From Anaerosacchariphilus hominis (GTDB lineage: Bacteria > Bacillota > Clostridia > Lachnospirales > Lachnospiraceae), in contig NZ_JACOOR010000003.1 of NCBI RefSeq assembly GCF_014290175.1, positions 310,001 through 374,000 on the forward strand: a stretch of DNA of 64,000 nt. Reading direction: 5' to 3'. Positions within the stretch are counted from its first letter, which is position 1. The number at the start of each line of letters is the position of its first letter. The translations under genes and the position numbers were made by a program. The notes under the pieces were generated by a model, which did not search any database, was not told the DNA's origin, and saw nothing but the letters and a program-made list of their open reading frames with translations. Positions 50,807-58,450 of the stretch are shown here, piece by piece.

Positions 50807-51607
50807 TTATTTACTCTCCTCCTGCTCCTGGGCTGCCCGGGCGCGGTTCATGGCGTCCTCGGTCAGATCCTTTACGATTTCACTTGCAATCAGAAGTCCC
50901 GCTACGGACGGTACGAATGCGGTCGAACCCGGAATGTCCCGGCGTTCGGTGCATTTATGCTTGGCTCCCGGCGGGCAGATACAGTTGGTTCTGCAGCTGA
51001 TGGACATGTCCTCGATGGGACGCACCGCCTTCTCCTTGGAGTAGACCACCTTCAGCTTCCTGACGCCGCGCTTTTTCAGCTCCCGCCGCATCACTCTCGC
51101 CAGCGGGCACACACTGGTTTTATAAATATCCGCCACCTCGAACAGGAAGGGATTCAGCTTATTGCCCGCTCCCATGCTGCTGATCAGGGGCACGCCTGCC
51201 TTCTCGCATTCCTCCACCAGGGAAATCTTCGCGGTGACTGTGTCGATGGCGTCCACCACATAGGTGTACCGGCTGAAATCAAATTCATCCTTATTTTCCG
51301 GCAGAAAAAAACACAGATGTGTGGTTACTTCTGCCTTCGGATTAATCTCCAGAATACGCTCCTTCATGACCTCGGCCTTATACTTGCCCACGGTCTTCCG
51401 GGTGGCGATAATCTGGCGGTTCAGGTTCGTCAGACACACCTTATCGTCGTCGATGAGGTCAAAGGCTCCCACGCCGCTGCGGGCCAGGGCCTCCACCACA
51501 TAGCCGCCCACGCCGCCGATGCCGAAGACTGCCACTCTGGAATGTTCCAGAATCTCCATGGCTTCTTTTCCCAGCAATAATTCTGTTCTTGAAAACTGAT
51601 TCAACAT
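50807..51607 (-). CDS. tcdA: tRNA threonylcarbamoyladenosine dehydratase-like E1 protein
   Basis: ThiF/MoeB/E1-family ATP-using enzyme. TcdA (CsdL) converts t6A37 of tRNA to its cyclic form. The 266 residues (start at 51607, after AGGAG) have the Rossmann motif FGIGGVGGYVVEALAR (about 28-43). DLIDDDKVCLTNLNRQ (about 50-65), TYVVDAIDTV and a Cys-rich CRTNCICPPGAKHKC segment follow. Subfamily assignment rests on overall pattern, and another E1 role is possible. It is the first gene behind the cobalamin riboswitch, directly adjoining cbiL. Confidence 0.82.
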   Translation of the reverse strand: MLNQFSRTELLLGKEAMEILEHSRVAVFGIGGVGGYVVEALARSGVGAFDLIDDDKVCLTNLNRQIIATRKTVGKYKAEVMKERILEINPKAEVTTHLCFFLPENKDEFDFSRYTYVVDAIDTVTAKISLVEECEKAGVPLISSMGAGNKLNPFLFEVADIYKTSVCPLARVMRRELKKRGVRKLKVVYSKEKAVRPIEDMSISCRTNCICPPGAKHKCTERRDIPGSTAFVPSVAGLLIASEIVKDLTEDAMNRARAAQEQEESK

Positions 51608-51627
51608 AATTTTTCTCCTCATAATGC

Positions 51628-51664
51628 AAAAGAAAAAGAGATCTGTATTTTAAGACAGATCTCT
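51628..51664 (-). terminator. Riboswitch-controlled intrinsic terminator
   Basis: On the minus strand AGAGATCTGT (51664-51655) pairs perfectly with ACAGATCTCT (51646-51637), followed by TTTTTCTTTT. It lies between the cobalamin aptamer and tcdA, so it is the likely off-switch expression platform. Confidence 0.85.
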
Positions 51665-51689
51665 CCTTATGATCAGCAGCGGATTTTGT

Positions 51690-51850
51690 CCCTTCCGCCG
51701 CCAACTATATACGGAACCGCTTTCCACGGAAGCCTGCCCATTTCCCGCAAAGATCAGGTAGCCTGGCTTGCAGACACGCTGCTTACAGTGACCGGATCGC
51801 TCAGGTCTTCCACCTGATTCCCCTGTTTTATGCATTATACATATTCTCTG
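51690..51850 (-). ncRNA. Cobalamin riboswitch
   Basis: The minus strand carries the conserved cobalamin aptamer core: the GTCACTGTAAGCAG block (about 51792-51779) and the B12 box AAGCCAGGCTACCTGATC (about 51770-51753). The CAGGTGGAAGACCTG stem-loop precedes them. It lies about 15-45 bases after a sigma-A promoter and is followed by an intrinsic terminator, then tcdA and the roughly 22 kb cobalamin operon. Binding of cobalamin is expected to cause termination. Aptamer ends are approximate. Confidence 0.9.
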
Positions 51851-51865
51851 CGTTATACCTTAGTC

Positions 51866-51894
51866 AGTGTAGCATACAGACGGGCTTTCGTCAA
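51866..51894 (-). promoter_or_regulatory. Sigma-A promoter of the cobalamin operon
   Basis: On the minus strand TTGACG (51894-51889) and TACACT (51871-51866) are 17 bases apart, just upstream of the riboswitch. Confidence 0.7.
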
Positions 51895-51936
51895 CAAAAT
51901 ATACCCTATGGGGTTTCCTTTTTATAAATAAACCGC

Positions 51937-52821
51937 TTATCCCAACAGTGCCTTTTCCACGTTCTCAAATCCCAGACGCTCGATGGTCTCAGCGAAACGC
52001 TCACCGGGCAGGCCGTTATCCCGGAAAAACAGAATCGTGCGTTCAATGACGTCCATGGCCTCTTCCTTGGAGGTGAAGACCTTACTCAGCGCCCGGCCAT
52101 GGGATATTTTCTTTCCCCAGCGGCCTCCGATATAGATCTTGAAGCCATAGGTACTCTCCTTCATGGCATCAAAATGACATTTGCCACGGCAGCGGCCGCA
52201 ATGGATACAGACCTCCGGATCGATATGGAGCTTCTTGTCCACGACCCTGGCCGCGCCCATGGGACAGACTGCTTCGATGGCGCATTTCTTACAGCCCTTG
52301 CAGGCTGCCTCGTCGAAATTCGGAACGCTCTGACCGATGATACCAAGGTCGTTCAGGTTCGGCTTCACGCAGTTATTCGGGCAGCCGCCCACCGCGATCT
52401 TGAACTTATGGGGCAGCTTCACATCATGATAGCCCTTATAGAAGCGTTCATGAATCTCCTCGGAAATGGCGAAGGAATCCAGAAGGCCATATTGACAGGT
52501 GGTTCCTTTGCAGGATACGATGGGACGCACCTTGGGACCGGTTCCCCCGGTCTCCAGACCTTCCTTTGCAATATAAGCCTGAAAGGCCTCGATTTTCTCA
52601 TAGGGAATGCCCTGTACCTCCACGGTCTGGCGGGTGGTAAAGGTCAGATTTCCATTTCCAAACTGCTCCGCTGCCTCTGCCAGGCACCGCTGCTGGGCCG
52701 CGGTCACCTTGCCGTTCACCGTAAGTACCCGGGCGGAAAAATCATCTGTGCCCTTGTTGTTCAGAAAGCCAAGTCCTTTCAAACGCTTTTCCTCGTCTGC
52801 GCTGATGGTTAATGCTGCCAT
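51937..52821 (-). CDS. Siroheme-type nitrite/sulfite reductase-like Fe-S protein
   Basis: A 294-residue protein with the fold of siroheme nitrite/sulfite reductase subunits (NirA/AsrC-like). It has a ferredoxin-like half domain near the N-terminus (NGNLTFTTRQTVEVQGIP, about 56-73). Cluster-siroheme ligands follow as SCKGTTCQYG and GGCPNNCVKP, then two ferredoxin motifs (CKGCKKC and CIHCGRCRGKC). The complete electron-donor subunits of AsrABC are not nearby. AAAGGAG precedes the start at 52821. The reaction is uncertain; siroheme derives from the same precorrin-2 made by the adjacent operon. Confidence 0.8.
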   Translation of the reverse strand: MAALTISADEEKRLKGLGFLNNKGTDDFSARVLTVNGKVTAAQQRCLAEAAEQFGNGNLTFTTRQTVEVQGIPYEKIEAFQAYIAKEGLETGGTGPKVRPIVSCKGTTCQYGLLDSFAISEEIHERFYKGYHDVKLPHKFKIAVGGCPNNCVKPNLNDLGIIGQSVPNFDEAACKGCKKCAIEAVCPMGAARVVDKKLHIDPEVCIHCGRCRGKCHFDAMKESTYGFKIYIGGRWGKKISHGRALSKVFTSKEEAMDVIERTILFFRDNGLPGERFAETIERLGFENVEKALLG

Positions 52822-52851
52822 AATTCTTCTCCTTTGTTCTGATTTCAGCAA

Positions 52852-52888
52852 ACGGGCACAGGTCTGCTGACGCAATGCCTGTGCCCGT
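52852..52888 (-). terminator. Hairpin after the DUF6465 gene
   Basis: An 11-bp perfect stem (ACGGGCACAGG 52852-52862 with CCTGTGCCCGT 52878-52888). The minus-strand side has only a short T run; the plus side has more Ts. It probably ends the DUF6465 transcript at least in part. Confidence 0.55.
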
Positions 52889-52923
52889 TCTGTCTCTTTG
52901 TTTTTACAAACAAATCCTTCTGC

Positions 52924-53382
52924 CTACAGCTCGATCTTTCCGGTCTCTTTCCCGTTGATCACATAGTACGCTGCGCCGTCCTCCGGCTTTACATACAGAT
53001 CCAGAGTCTTGATAGAGGAAGCACGGTGTCCCATAGCCACCCACTTCTCGGTTACCAGCTCTGTCAGTGCGGAAGTCAGAACTTCCTTTCCTGCAAACTG
53101 CACGTATACATTGTGTACGGCAGCCGGTTTCTCAGCTTTTGCAGTCTTTCTCGCAGTGGTCTTCTTTGCTGTTTCTTTCTTTACAGTTTCTTTCTTCTCA
53201 GCTTCGGCTTTTACCGGAGCTGCTTTTTCCTCTTTTTTAAGCGCTTCTGCCTTCGGCTCCTCTTTCTTTGCGGCCGGAACTGCTGTCGTCGTGATCTTTG
53301 CTGTCTCTACTGTCTTCGCCGGAGCGTTTATCTTCACGTTTTCTGCCTTTTTCGCTGTCTGTGTTACTTTTTTAGCAGTCAT
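52924..53382 (-). CDS. DUF6465 family protein
   Basis: A 152-residue protein of unknown function seen in Lachnospiraceae. The first 85 residues are low-complexity and Lys/Ala/Glu/Thr-rich, like histone-H1-type or linker sequences. The last 65 form a compact domain starting VHNVYVQFAGKEVLTSAL and including IKTLDLYVKPEDGAAYYVING. GAGGAGG precedes the ATG. It has its own strong promoter downstream of DUF1015. The basic tail suggests nucleic acid or surface binding, but that is inference. Confidence 0.78.
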   Translation of the reverse strand: MTAKKVTQTAKKAENVKINAPAKTVETAKITTTAVPAAKKEEPKAEALKKEEKAAPVKAEAEKKETVKKETAKKTTARKTAKAEKPAAVHNVYVQFAGKEVLTSALTELVTEKWVAMGHRASSIKTLDLYVKPEDGAAYYVINGKETGKIEL

Positions 53383-53426
53383 AATAATCCTCCTCTGACA
53401 CTACTATCAAAATCTTAACAGCGCTA

Positions 53427-53455
53427 ATTATAGAGCTTTTTTCCAGATATTGCAA
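53427..53455 (-). promoter_or_regulatory. Sigma-A promoter for the DUF6465 gene
   Basis: On the minus strand TTGCAA (53455-53450) and TATAAT (53432-53427) are 17 bases apart, starting only 7 bases after the DUF1015 stop. Confidence 0.7.
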
Positions 53456-53462
53456 GTGCTTT

Positions 53463-54698
53463 TTATCGCAGTGGGTGAATAAACAGGCCGCTGCGAAGCT
53501 TCGGCTCAAACCAGGTGGACTTGGGAGGCATCAGGCGTCCCGCGTCTGCCACGGCAAAAAGTTCCCCGATAGAGGTGGGATACATGACAAAAGCCACCTT
53601 CATATCCGTATGTACCCGGCGCTCCAGTTCAGGTAATCCCCGGATTCCGCCGACAAAATCAATGCGTTTATCGGTCTTCGGATCCTGAATTCCCAATACC
53701 GGTTCCAGAATCTGCTTCTGCAGAATGGATACATCCAGTCCCTCCACCGGATCACTGTTTTCATACTCCGGTTTCAGAGTCAACAGGTACCATCGTTCTT
53801 CCAGAAACAGTGTCACCTGTCCTTTTTTCTTCGGATGCTCCGCGCCTGTCAGTGCTTCCACCTTAAAGACCTGCTGAACCCGGTCTAAAAATTCTTCCGG
53901 TGTAAGCCCGTTCAGATCCCGGACCACACGGTTATAATCCATAATCATCAGCTCGTCGTCTGGGAAAATCACTGATAAGAAGTAGTTGAACTCCTCCTCG
54001 CCGGTATAACCCGGATGCTCCTCCCGGCGCTTCACACCTACGCGCACAGCCGATGCCGCCCGGTGATGTCCATCCGCGATGTAGAGGGCATTCATCTGAT
54101 GAAAGGCCTCATAGACAGCTCTGATTTTCTCTGTGTCCGCAATCTTCCAACCCCGGTGACGGATGCCGTCTTCCGAGGTAAAATCAAACAGCACCTGCTC
54201 CTCTTTTACTTCCGCTACCAGCTTTTTCAAAACTTCCTGATTCCGGTATGCCAGAAAAATCGGACCGGTCTGGGCATCGCAGGTATCCACATGGCGTACT
54301 CTGTCCTCTTCCTTTTCCCGGCGGGTGTTCTCATGCTTTTTGATCACACCGTTCAGGTAATCGTCGATGGAAGCGCAGGCCACGATACCGGTCTGGCTGC
54401 GGCCGTTCATGGTCAGTTCATAGAGATAATAGCAGGGCGCACTATCCTGCACGAAATCGCCATCCTCCACCATGCCCCAGAGCAGCTCCTTCGCCTTCTG
54501 GTATACTTCCGGCGCATAGATATCGGTATCCTCCGGAAGCTGGGTCTCCGCCCGATCGATACGCAGGAACGATAAAGGACGGCCTTCTACAGCTCTTCTT
54601 GCCTCTTCCCGATTGTATACGTCATAGGGAAGCGCCGCGATGTCGGCTTCTTTTCCGGCTGCAGGCCGGATTCCCCGGAAGGCTCTGATCTCAGCCAT
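53463..54698 (-). CDS. DUF1015 family protein, serine-pathway neighbour
   Basis: A 411-residue member of the DUF1015 family, often found beside serA/serC in Clostridia and thermophiles. It begins MAEIRAFRGIRPAAG and contains ALPYDVYNREEAR, FLRIDRAE and the signature YIADGHHRAASA (about 204-215). The function is not established; a role tied to serine or phosphoserine metabolism has been proposed by others from gene context. It overlaps the serA stop by one base, so it is translated from the serC-serA transcript. Confidence 0.9.
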   Translation of the reverse strand: MAEIRAFRGIRPAAGKEADIAALPYDVYNREEARRAVEGRPLSFLRIDRAETQLPEDTDIYAPEVYQKAKELLWGMVEDGDFVQDSAPCYYLYELTMNGRSQTGIVACASIDDYLNGVIKKHENTRREKEEDRVRHVDTCDAQTGPIFLAYRNQEVLKKLVAEVKEEQVLFDFTSEDGIRHRGWKIADTEKIRAVYEAFHQMNALYIADGHHRAASAVRVGVKRREEHPGYTGEEEFNYFLSVIFPDDELMIMDYNRVVRDLNGLTPEEFLDRVQQVFKVEALTGAEHPKKKGQVTLFLEERWYLLTLKPEYENSDPVEGLDVSILQKQILEPVLGIQDPKTDKRIDFVGGIRGLPELERRVHTDMKVAFVMYPTSIGELFAVADAGRLMPPKSTWFEPKLRSGLFIHPLR

Positions 54699-55861
54699 CA
54701 GCAGATCACCCGCACTTTCAGTACACCTTCCACTGCTTCCAGCTTCTGAATCAGTTCCGGACTTGCCGCGCTCTCCAGATCAAACATGGAATAAGCGTAA
54801 TCCCCGCGGCTCTTATTGGTCATGTTACCGATATTATAGTTCGCCTCGCCCAGAATGGTGGTGAACTGGCTCAGCATATTCTTCACATTTCGATGGCAGA
54901 TGGCTACACGGGCCGGATAACTGGGAATACCCATATCGCAATCCGGATAGTTGACGGAATGCTGAATATTGCCGTGCTCCAGATAACAGCGTACCTCTTT
55001 CACTGCCATACGCGCGCAGTTCTCCTCTGCTTCCTCGGTGGAAGCACCCAGATGAGGCGTTACGATAACGCCTTTGGCTCCTGCCGTGACAGGATTCGGG
55101 AAGTCTGTCATGTACCGTGCCACCTTGCCCTTCTTCAGCGCGTCTACCATGGCCTTCTCGTCTACCAGAAGGTCACGGGCATAGTTCAGGACAACCACGC
55201 CGTCTTTCATTTTCTCGATGGCTTCTGCGTTAATCATGCCCTTCGTACTGTCCAGGAGGGGCACATGGATGGTGATGTAATCGCACTCTTTATAAATATC
55301 ATCCACATTGGTGATATGACGGATATTACGGGACAGATTCCAAGCTGCCTCCACGGAAATATACGGATCATAGCCCAGTACTTCCATGCCAAGATGTGTG
55401 GCTGCGTTTGCCACCTGTACGCCGATGGCGCCCAGACCGATGATACCCAGCTTCTTGCCCTGAATCTCATGACCGGCAAACTGCTTTTTCTGCTTCTCCG
55501 CAAGCTTGCTAATATCCTCGTTCATGCGCTCAGACTGTACCCAGTTTACGCCTCCGATGATATCTCTGGCCGCCAACAGCATACCTGCCAGTACCAGCTC
55601 TTTAACGCCATTGGCATTGGCGCCCGGGGTATTAAACACCACGATGCCCTGCTCGGCACATTTGGTCAGAGGAATGTTATTCACACCGGCTCCCGCCCGG
55701 GCGATGGCCTTCAGGTTCTCCAGAAACTCCACCTCATGAAGCGCTGCACTTCTGACCAGCAGCGCGTCAGCCTCCTCCATATTTTCTGTCTGCTTATAAT
55801 CCTTTGTAAAATGATTCAGACCAAACTGGGCGATCTGATTCATACATTTATACTGATACAT
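54698..55861 (-). CDS. serA: Phosphoglycerate dehydrogenase SerA
   Basis: Oxidises 3-phosphoglycerate to 3-phosphohydroxypyruvate, the first step of serine synthesis. The 387 residues have the D-isomer dehydrogenase fold: LGIIGLGAIGVQVANAA (about 138-154), the YARDLLVDEKAMVDAL segment and VTPHLGASTEEAEENCA with the catalytic His. A C-terminal ACT domain (about 310-387) allows serine feedback. It follows serC by 3 bases. Confidence 0.94.
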   Translation of the reverse strand: MYQYKCMNQIAQFGLNHFTKDYKQTENMEEADALLVRSAALHEVEFLENLKAIARAGAGVNNIPLTKCAEQGIVVFNTPGANANGVKELVLAGMLLAARDIIGGVNWVQSERMNEDISKLAEKQKKQFAGHEIQGKKLGIIGLGAIGVQVANAATHLGMEVLGYDPYISVEAAWNLSRNIRHITNVDDIYKECDYITIHVPLLDSTKGMINAEAIEKMKDGVVVLNYARDLLVDEKAMVDALKKGKVARYMTDFPNPVTAGAKGVIVTPHLGASTEEAEENCARMAVKEVRCYLEHGNIQHSVNYPDCDMGIPSYPARVAICHRNVKNMLSQFTTILGEANYNIGNMTNKSRGDYAYSMFDLESAASPELIQKLEAVEGVLKVRVIC

Positions 55862-55864
55862 GGC

Positions 55865-56944
55865 TTAATTCTCCTCCTCGAACTTCTTCATGAATTCCAC
55901 CAGGGCCTTTACGCCCTCCAGCGGCATGGCGTTGTAGATGCTTGCACGCATACCGCCTACGGTTCTGTGACCCTTCAGGTTCACAAAGCCTACCTCAGTG
56001 GCCTCTTTGATAAATTTGGCATCCAGATCCTTGTCTCCGGTAACAAAGGGTACATTCATGATAGAGCGATCCTCTTTGCGTACGGTGCCCTTAAAGAGCT
56101 TGCTGGAATCCAGGAAGTCATAGAGAACCTTTGCCTTCTCCTCGTTGCGGGCCTTCATCACTTCCAGGCCGCCCTGCTTCTTCAGCCATTTGAAGACCTT
56201 GCCGCACATGTAGATGCAGTAGCAGTTCGGGGTATTGTAAAGGGAATTGGCGTCCGCATGGATCTTATATTTCATATAGGTCGGTGTGTACGGAAGTACG
56301 TCTTCGGTGATCAGATCCTCACGGATAATCACAATGGCCATGCCTGCGGGACCCACGTTTTTCTGAACGCCGCCATAGATCAGGCCGTACTTGCTTACGT
56401 CCACCGGCTCGGATAAGAAGCAGGAGGAGATATCAGATACCAGAATCTTACCCTTGGTATTCGGCAGGGTATGATACTTGGTTCCGTAAATGGTGTTGTT
56501 CTCGCAGATATATACATAATCCGCGTCCGGGCTGATGGGCAGATCGGAACAGTCCGGGATATAGGAGAAGGTCTCGTCCTCGGAGGACGCAATAGCATTT
56601 GCCTTTCCGTAGATCTGCGCCTCTTTGAATGCCTTCTTTGCCCACTGTCCGGTGATGATATAATCAGCCACCTTATTTTTCATCAGGTTCATGGGAATCG
56701 CCGCAAACTGAAGGTGCGCGCCGCCCTGCATGAACAGTACCTTGTAATTGTCCGGAATCTGCATCAGATCGCGCAGATCCTGCTCCGCCTCATTGATAAT
56801 GTTCTCAAATGCCTTGGAGCGGTGTGACATTTCCATCACGGACATTCCTGTTCCCTGGTAGTCCAGCATCTCATCTGCTGCCTCGCGCAAAACCTCTTCC
56901 GGCATAACGGCCGGTCCTGCTGAAAAATTGTACACACGACTCAT
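55865..56944 (-). CDS. serC: Phosphoserine aminotransferase SerC
   Basis: PLP enzyme converting 3-phosphohydroxypyruvate and glutamate to phosphoserine. The 359 residues begin MSRVYNFSAGPAVMP and contain MEMSHRSKAFENI (about 37-49). The PLP lysine region YGGVQKNVGPAGMAIVI lies near 190-206. GGGAGG precedes the start. It heads a serC-serA-DUF1015 operon with a consensus promoter. Confidence 0.96.
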   Translation of the reverse strand: MSRVYNFSAGPAVMPEEVLREAADEMLDYQGTGMSVMEMSHRSKAFENIINEAEQDLRDLMQIPDNYKVLFMQGGAHLQFAAIPMNLMKNKVADYIITGQWAKKAFKEAQIYGKANAIASSEDETFSYIPDCSDLPISPDADYVYICENNTIYGTKYHTLPNTKGKILVSDISSCFLSEPVDVSKYGLIYGGVQKNVGPAGMAIVIIREDLITEDVLPYTPTYMKYKIHADANSLYNTPNCYCIYMCGKVFKWLKKQGGLEVMKARNEEKAKVLYDFLDSSKLFKGTVRKEDRSIMNVPFVTGDKDLDAKFIKEATEVGFVNLKGHRTVGGMRASIYNAMPLEGVKALVEFMKKFEEEN

Positions 56945-56995
56945 TTTTTCATTCCTCCCATTTCTGGTTTCTAAGTGTATCTGTATTATTTCTTT

Positions 56996-57024
56996 ATTCT
57001 AGTACTCTGTTAAAGTTCTGTCAA
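56996..57024 (-). promoter_or_regulatory. Sigma-A promoter for serC-serA-DUF1015
   Basis: On the minus strand TTGACA (57024-57019) and TAGAAT (57001-56996) are 17 bases apart, 52 bases before serC. Confidence 0.75.
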
Positions 57025-57059
57025 TCCCTTTCCTGTCGGATTCTTCCATAGAAAAGTCT

Positions 57060-58430
57060 TTAATAATAAAGTACCACCGGGGTTCCGGATTCCATGTTTT
57101 CATACACCACTTTCATGGCTGCCGGCGGCGTATTCACACAACCGTGAGAACCGTTCAGCAGATAAATGTCTCCTCCGAACTCGCCTCTCCAGTTAGCGTC
57201 ATGGATTCCGTAGTTTCCGTAGAAGGGCATCCAGTAGCTTACCGGCGTCCGGTAATTTGCCCCTTTCAATACCGCATTCCGGGTCTTATACTGAATGGCG
57301 GATACCATGGACGGGGTTCCGTAGTTCTTACTGATATTTCCGGTTACCACATCTGTGTCGATCACCAGGGCTCCATTTTTATAACACCACATATGCTGGG
57401 CTCCCATATCCACTTCGATATAAGTACTTCCGATATCCCCGTTGGATCCGTCCCAGGCATTGGCCCTGTGACTGTAGGCCGGTTCCTTTGTAACAGTCTC
57501 GCCCTTCTCAATAGAAGCGTACAGCTCCGCGCTCTCGGTCTCCCGGTCGATCTGCCAGCCGTAGTTGCCGCCTTTTACAGTAATGATACCTCGTAAGGTA
57601 CTCTGGAAGGTGTGGGACTGCTTAAAGGTATCCCGCTTTTTTGCAAGCTCTGCCACCCAGGAAGCTACTGCCTCCTTGGACAGCTCCGCCTCATAGCCAT
57701 CTCCGTCCAGCGTAATAAAACCGCTGATAACAGACTGATCCACGGTTTCGCTCTCTTTTCCGAACGTATAGGTCACTTTCGTTCCCAGCCACCGGTCAAG
57801 CTTCTCCGTCAGAGCTTTAAACTCCGGAGCTTCCGTGGTAACAGCCGGTTCCGCGTAACACCCCGCTTCATCCAGATCGAGCTCCGGAATCAGACTCTCG
57901 GACGCAATCTGAATCTGGCCCTTCAGAGATTCCCGATCCAGTTCTGCTCCCTGCTTTTCTTTATGTACCTGATACCCGGTCTCCGTAAGCTCCACCCGGG
58001 CATTTTCCGGGGCCGGCCCCTGTTTCATACAGGCATCCGCCGCTGCATCAAAGACCGTATCATCATAGTGAATCTCCGGGCTGATCTGATACAGATCGGT
58101 CTGCCAGAACATTCTGGGCCACAGGAAGCCGTTCTGCTTCCGCTTCAGCACCCGGACCTCATCACTTTCTGAAAAGCTCATGCCCAGATCCTCCGGGGTC
58201 AGGGTGACAGTTTCACCGCCCCGGCCCGTTACGGTCAGGGTATAGGCCCTGGCCTGGGAAAGCAGCAGCTCGTTGGCCTGCTTTACCGTATACAGATCCG
58301 CGTTTGCTCCGTTTATGGTGGTGCCCGGGAAGAAGTGCTCCATGAAATACACGGATACACCCACATAGCCCACGGCCAAAATGATCAGAATCCACAGATA
58401 CCAGCGGATTCTCTTTATGGCAGATATCAT
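57060..58430 (-). CDS. L,D-transpeptidase with peptidoglycan-binding domains
   Basis: Cell-wall cross-linking enzyme (YkuD family), 456 residues. An N-terminal membrane segment (about 10-30) is followed by a two-part putative peptidoglycan-binding region (about 35-310, with GTTINGANADLYTVKQA). The catalytic domain (about 330-456) has YGIHDANW and the nucleophile motif GSHGCVNTP. The protein ends 20 residues later. The catalytic site is outside the membrane. It follows ilvB by 20 bases; the association with amino acid genes may be positional only. Confidence 0.92.
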   Translation of the reverse strand: MISAIKRIRWYLWILIILAVGYVGVSVYFMEHFFPGTTINGANADLYTVKQANELLLSQARAYTLTVTGRGGETVTLTPEDLGMSFSESDEVRVLKRKQNGFLWPRMFWQTDLYQISPEIHYDDTVFDAAADACMKQGPAPENARVELTETGYQVHKEKQGAELDRESLKGQIQIASESLIPELDLDEAGCYAEPAVTTEAPEFKALTEKLDRWLGTKVTYTFGKESETVDQSVISGFITLDGDGYEAELSKEAVASWVAELAKKRDTFKQSHTFQSTLRGIITVKGGNYGWQIDRETESAELYASIEKGETVTKEPAYSHRANAWDGSNGDIGSTYIEVDMGAQHMWCYKNGALVIDTDVVTGNISKNYGTPSMVSAIQYKTRNAVLKGANYRTPVSYWMPFYGNYGIHDANWRGEFGGDIYLLNGSHGCVNTPPAAMKVVYENMESGTPVVLYY

Positions 58431-58450
58431 CGTTCTTTACTCCATTTAAT

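Noticed and set aside
54893..56416. 507-codon open frame on the plus strand
   Set aside because: Lies entirely opposite serA and serC, shows no family resemblance and has the His/Leu-rich look of an antisense frame.
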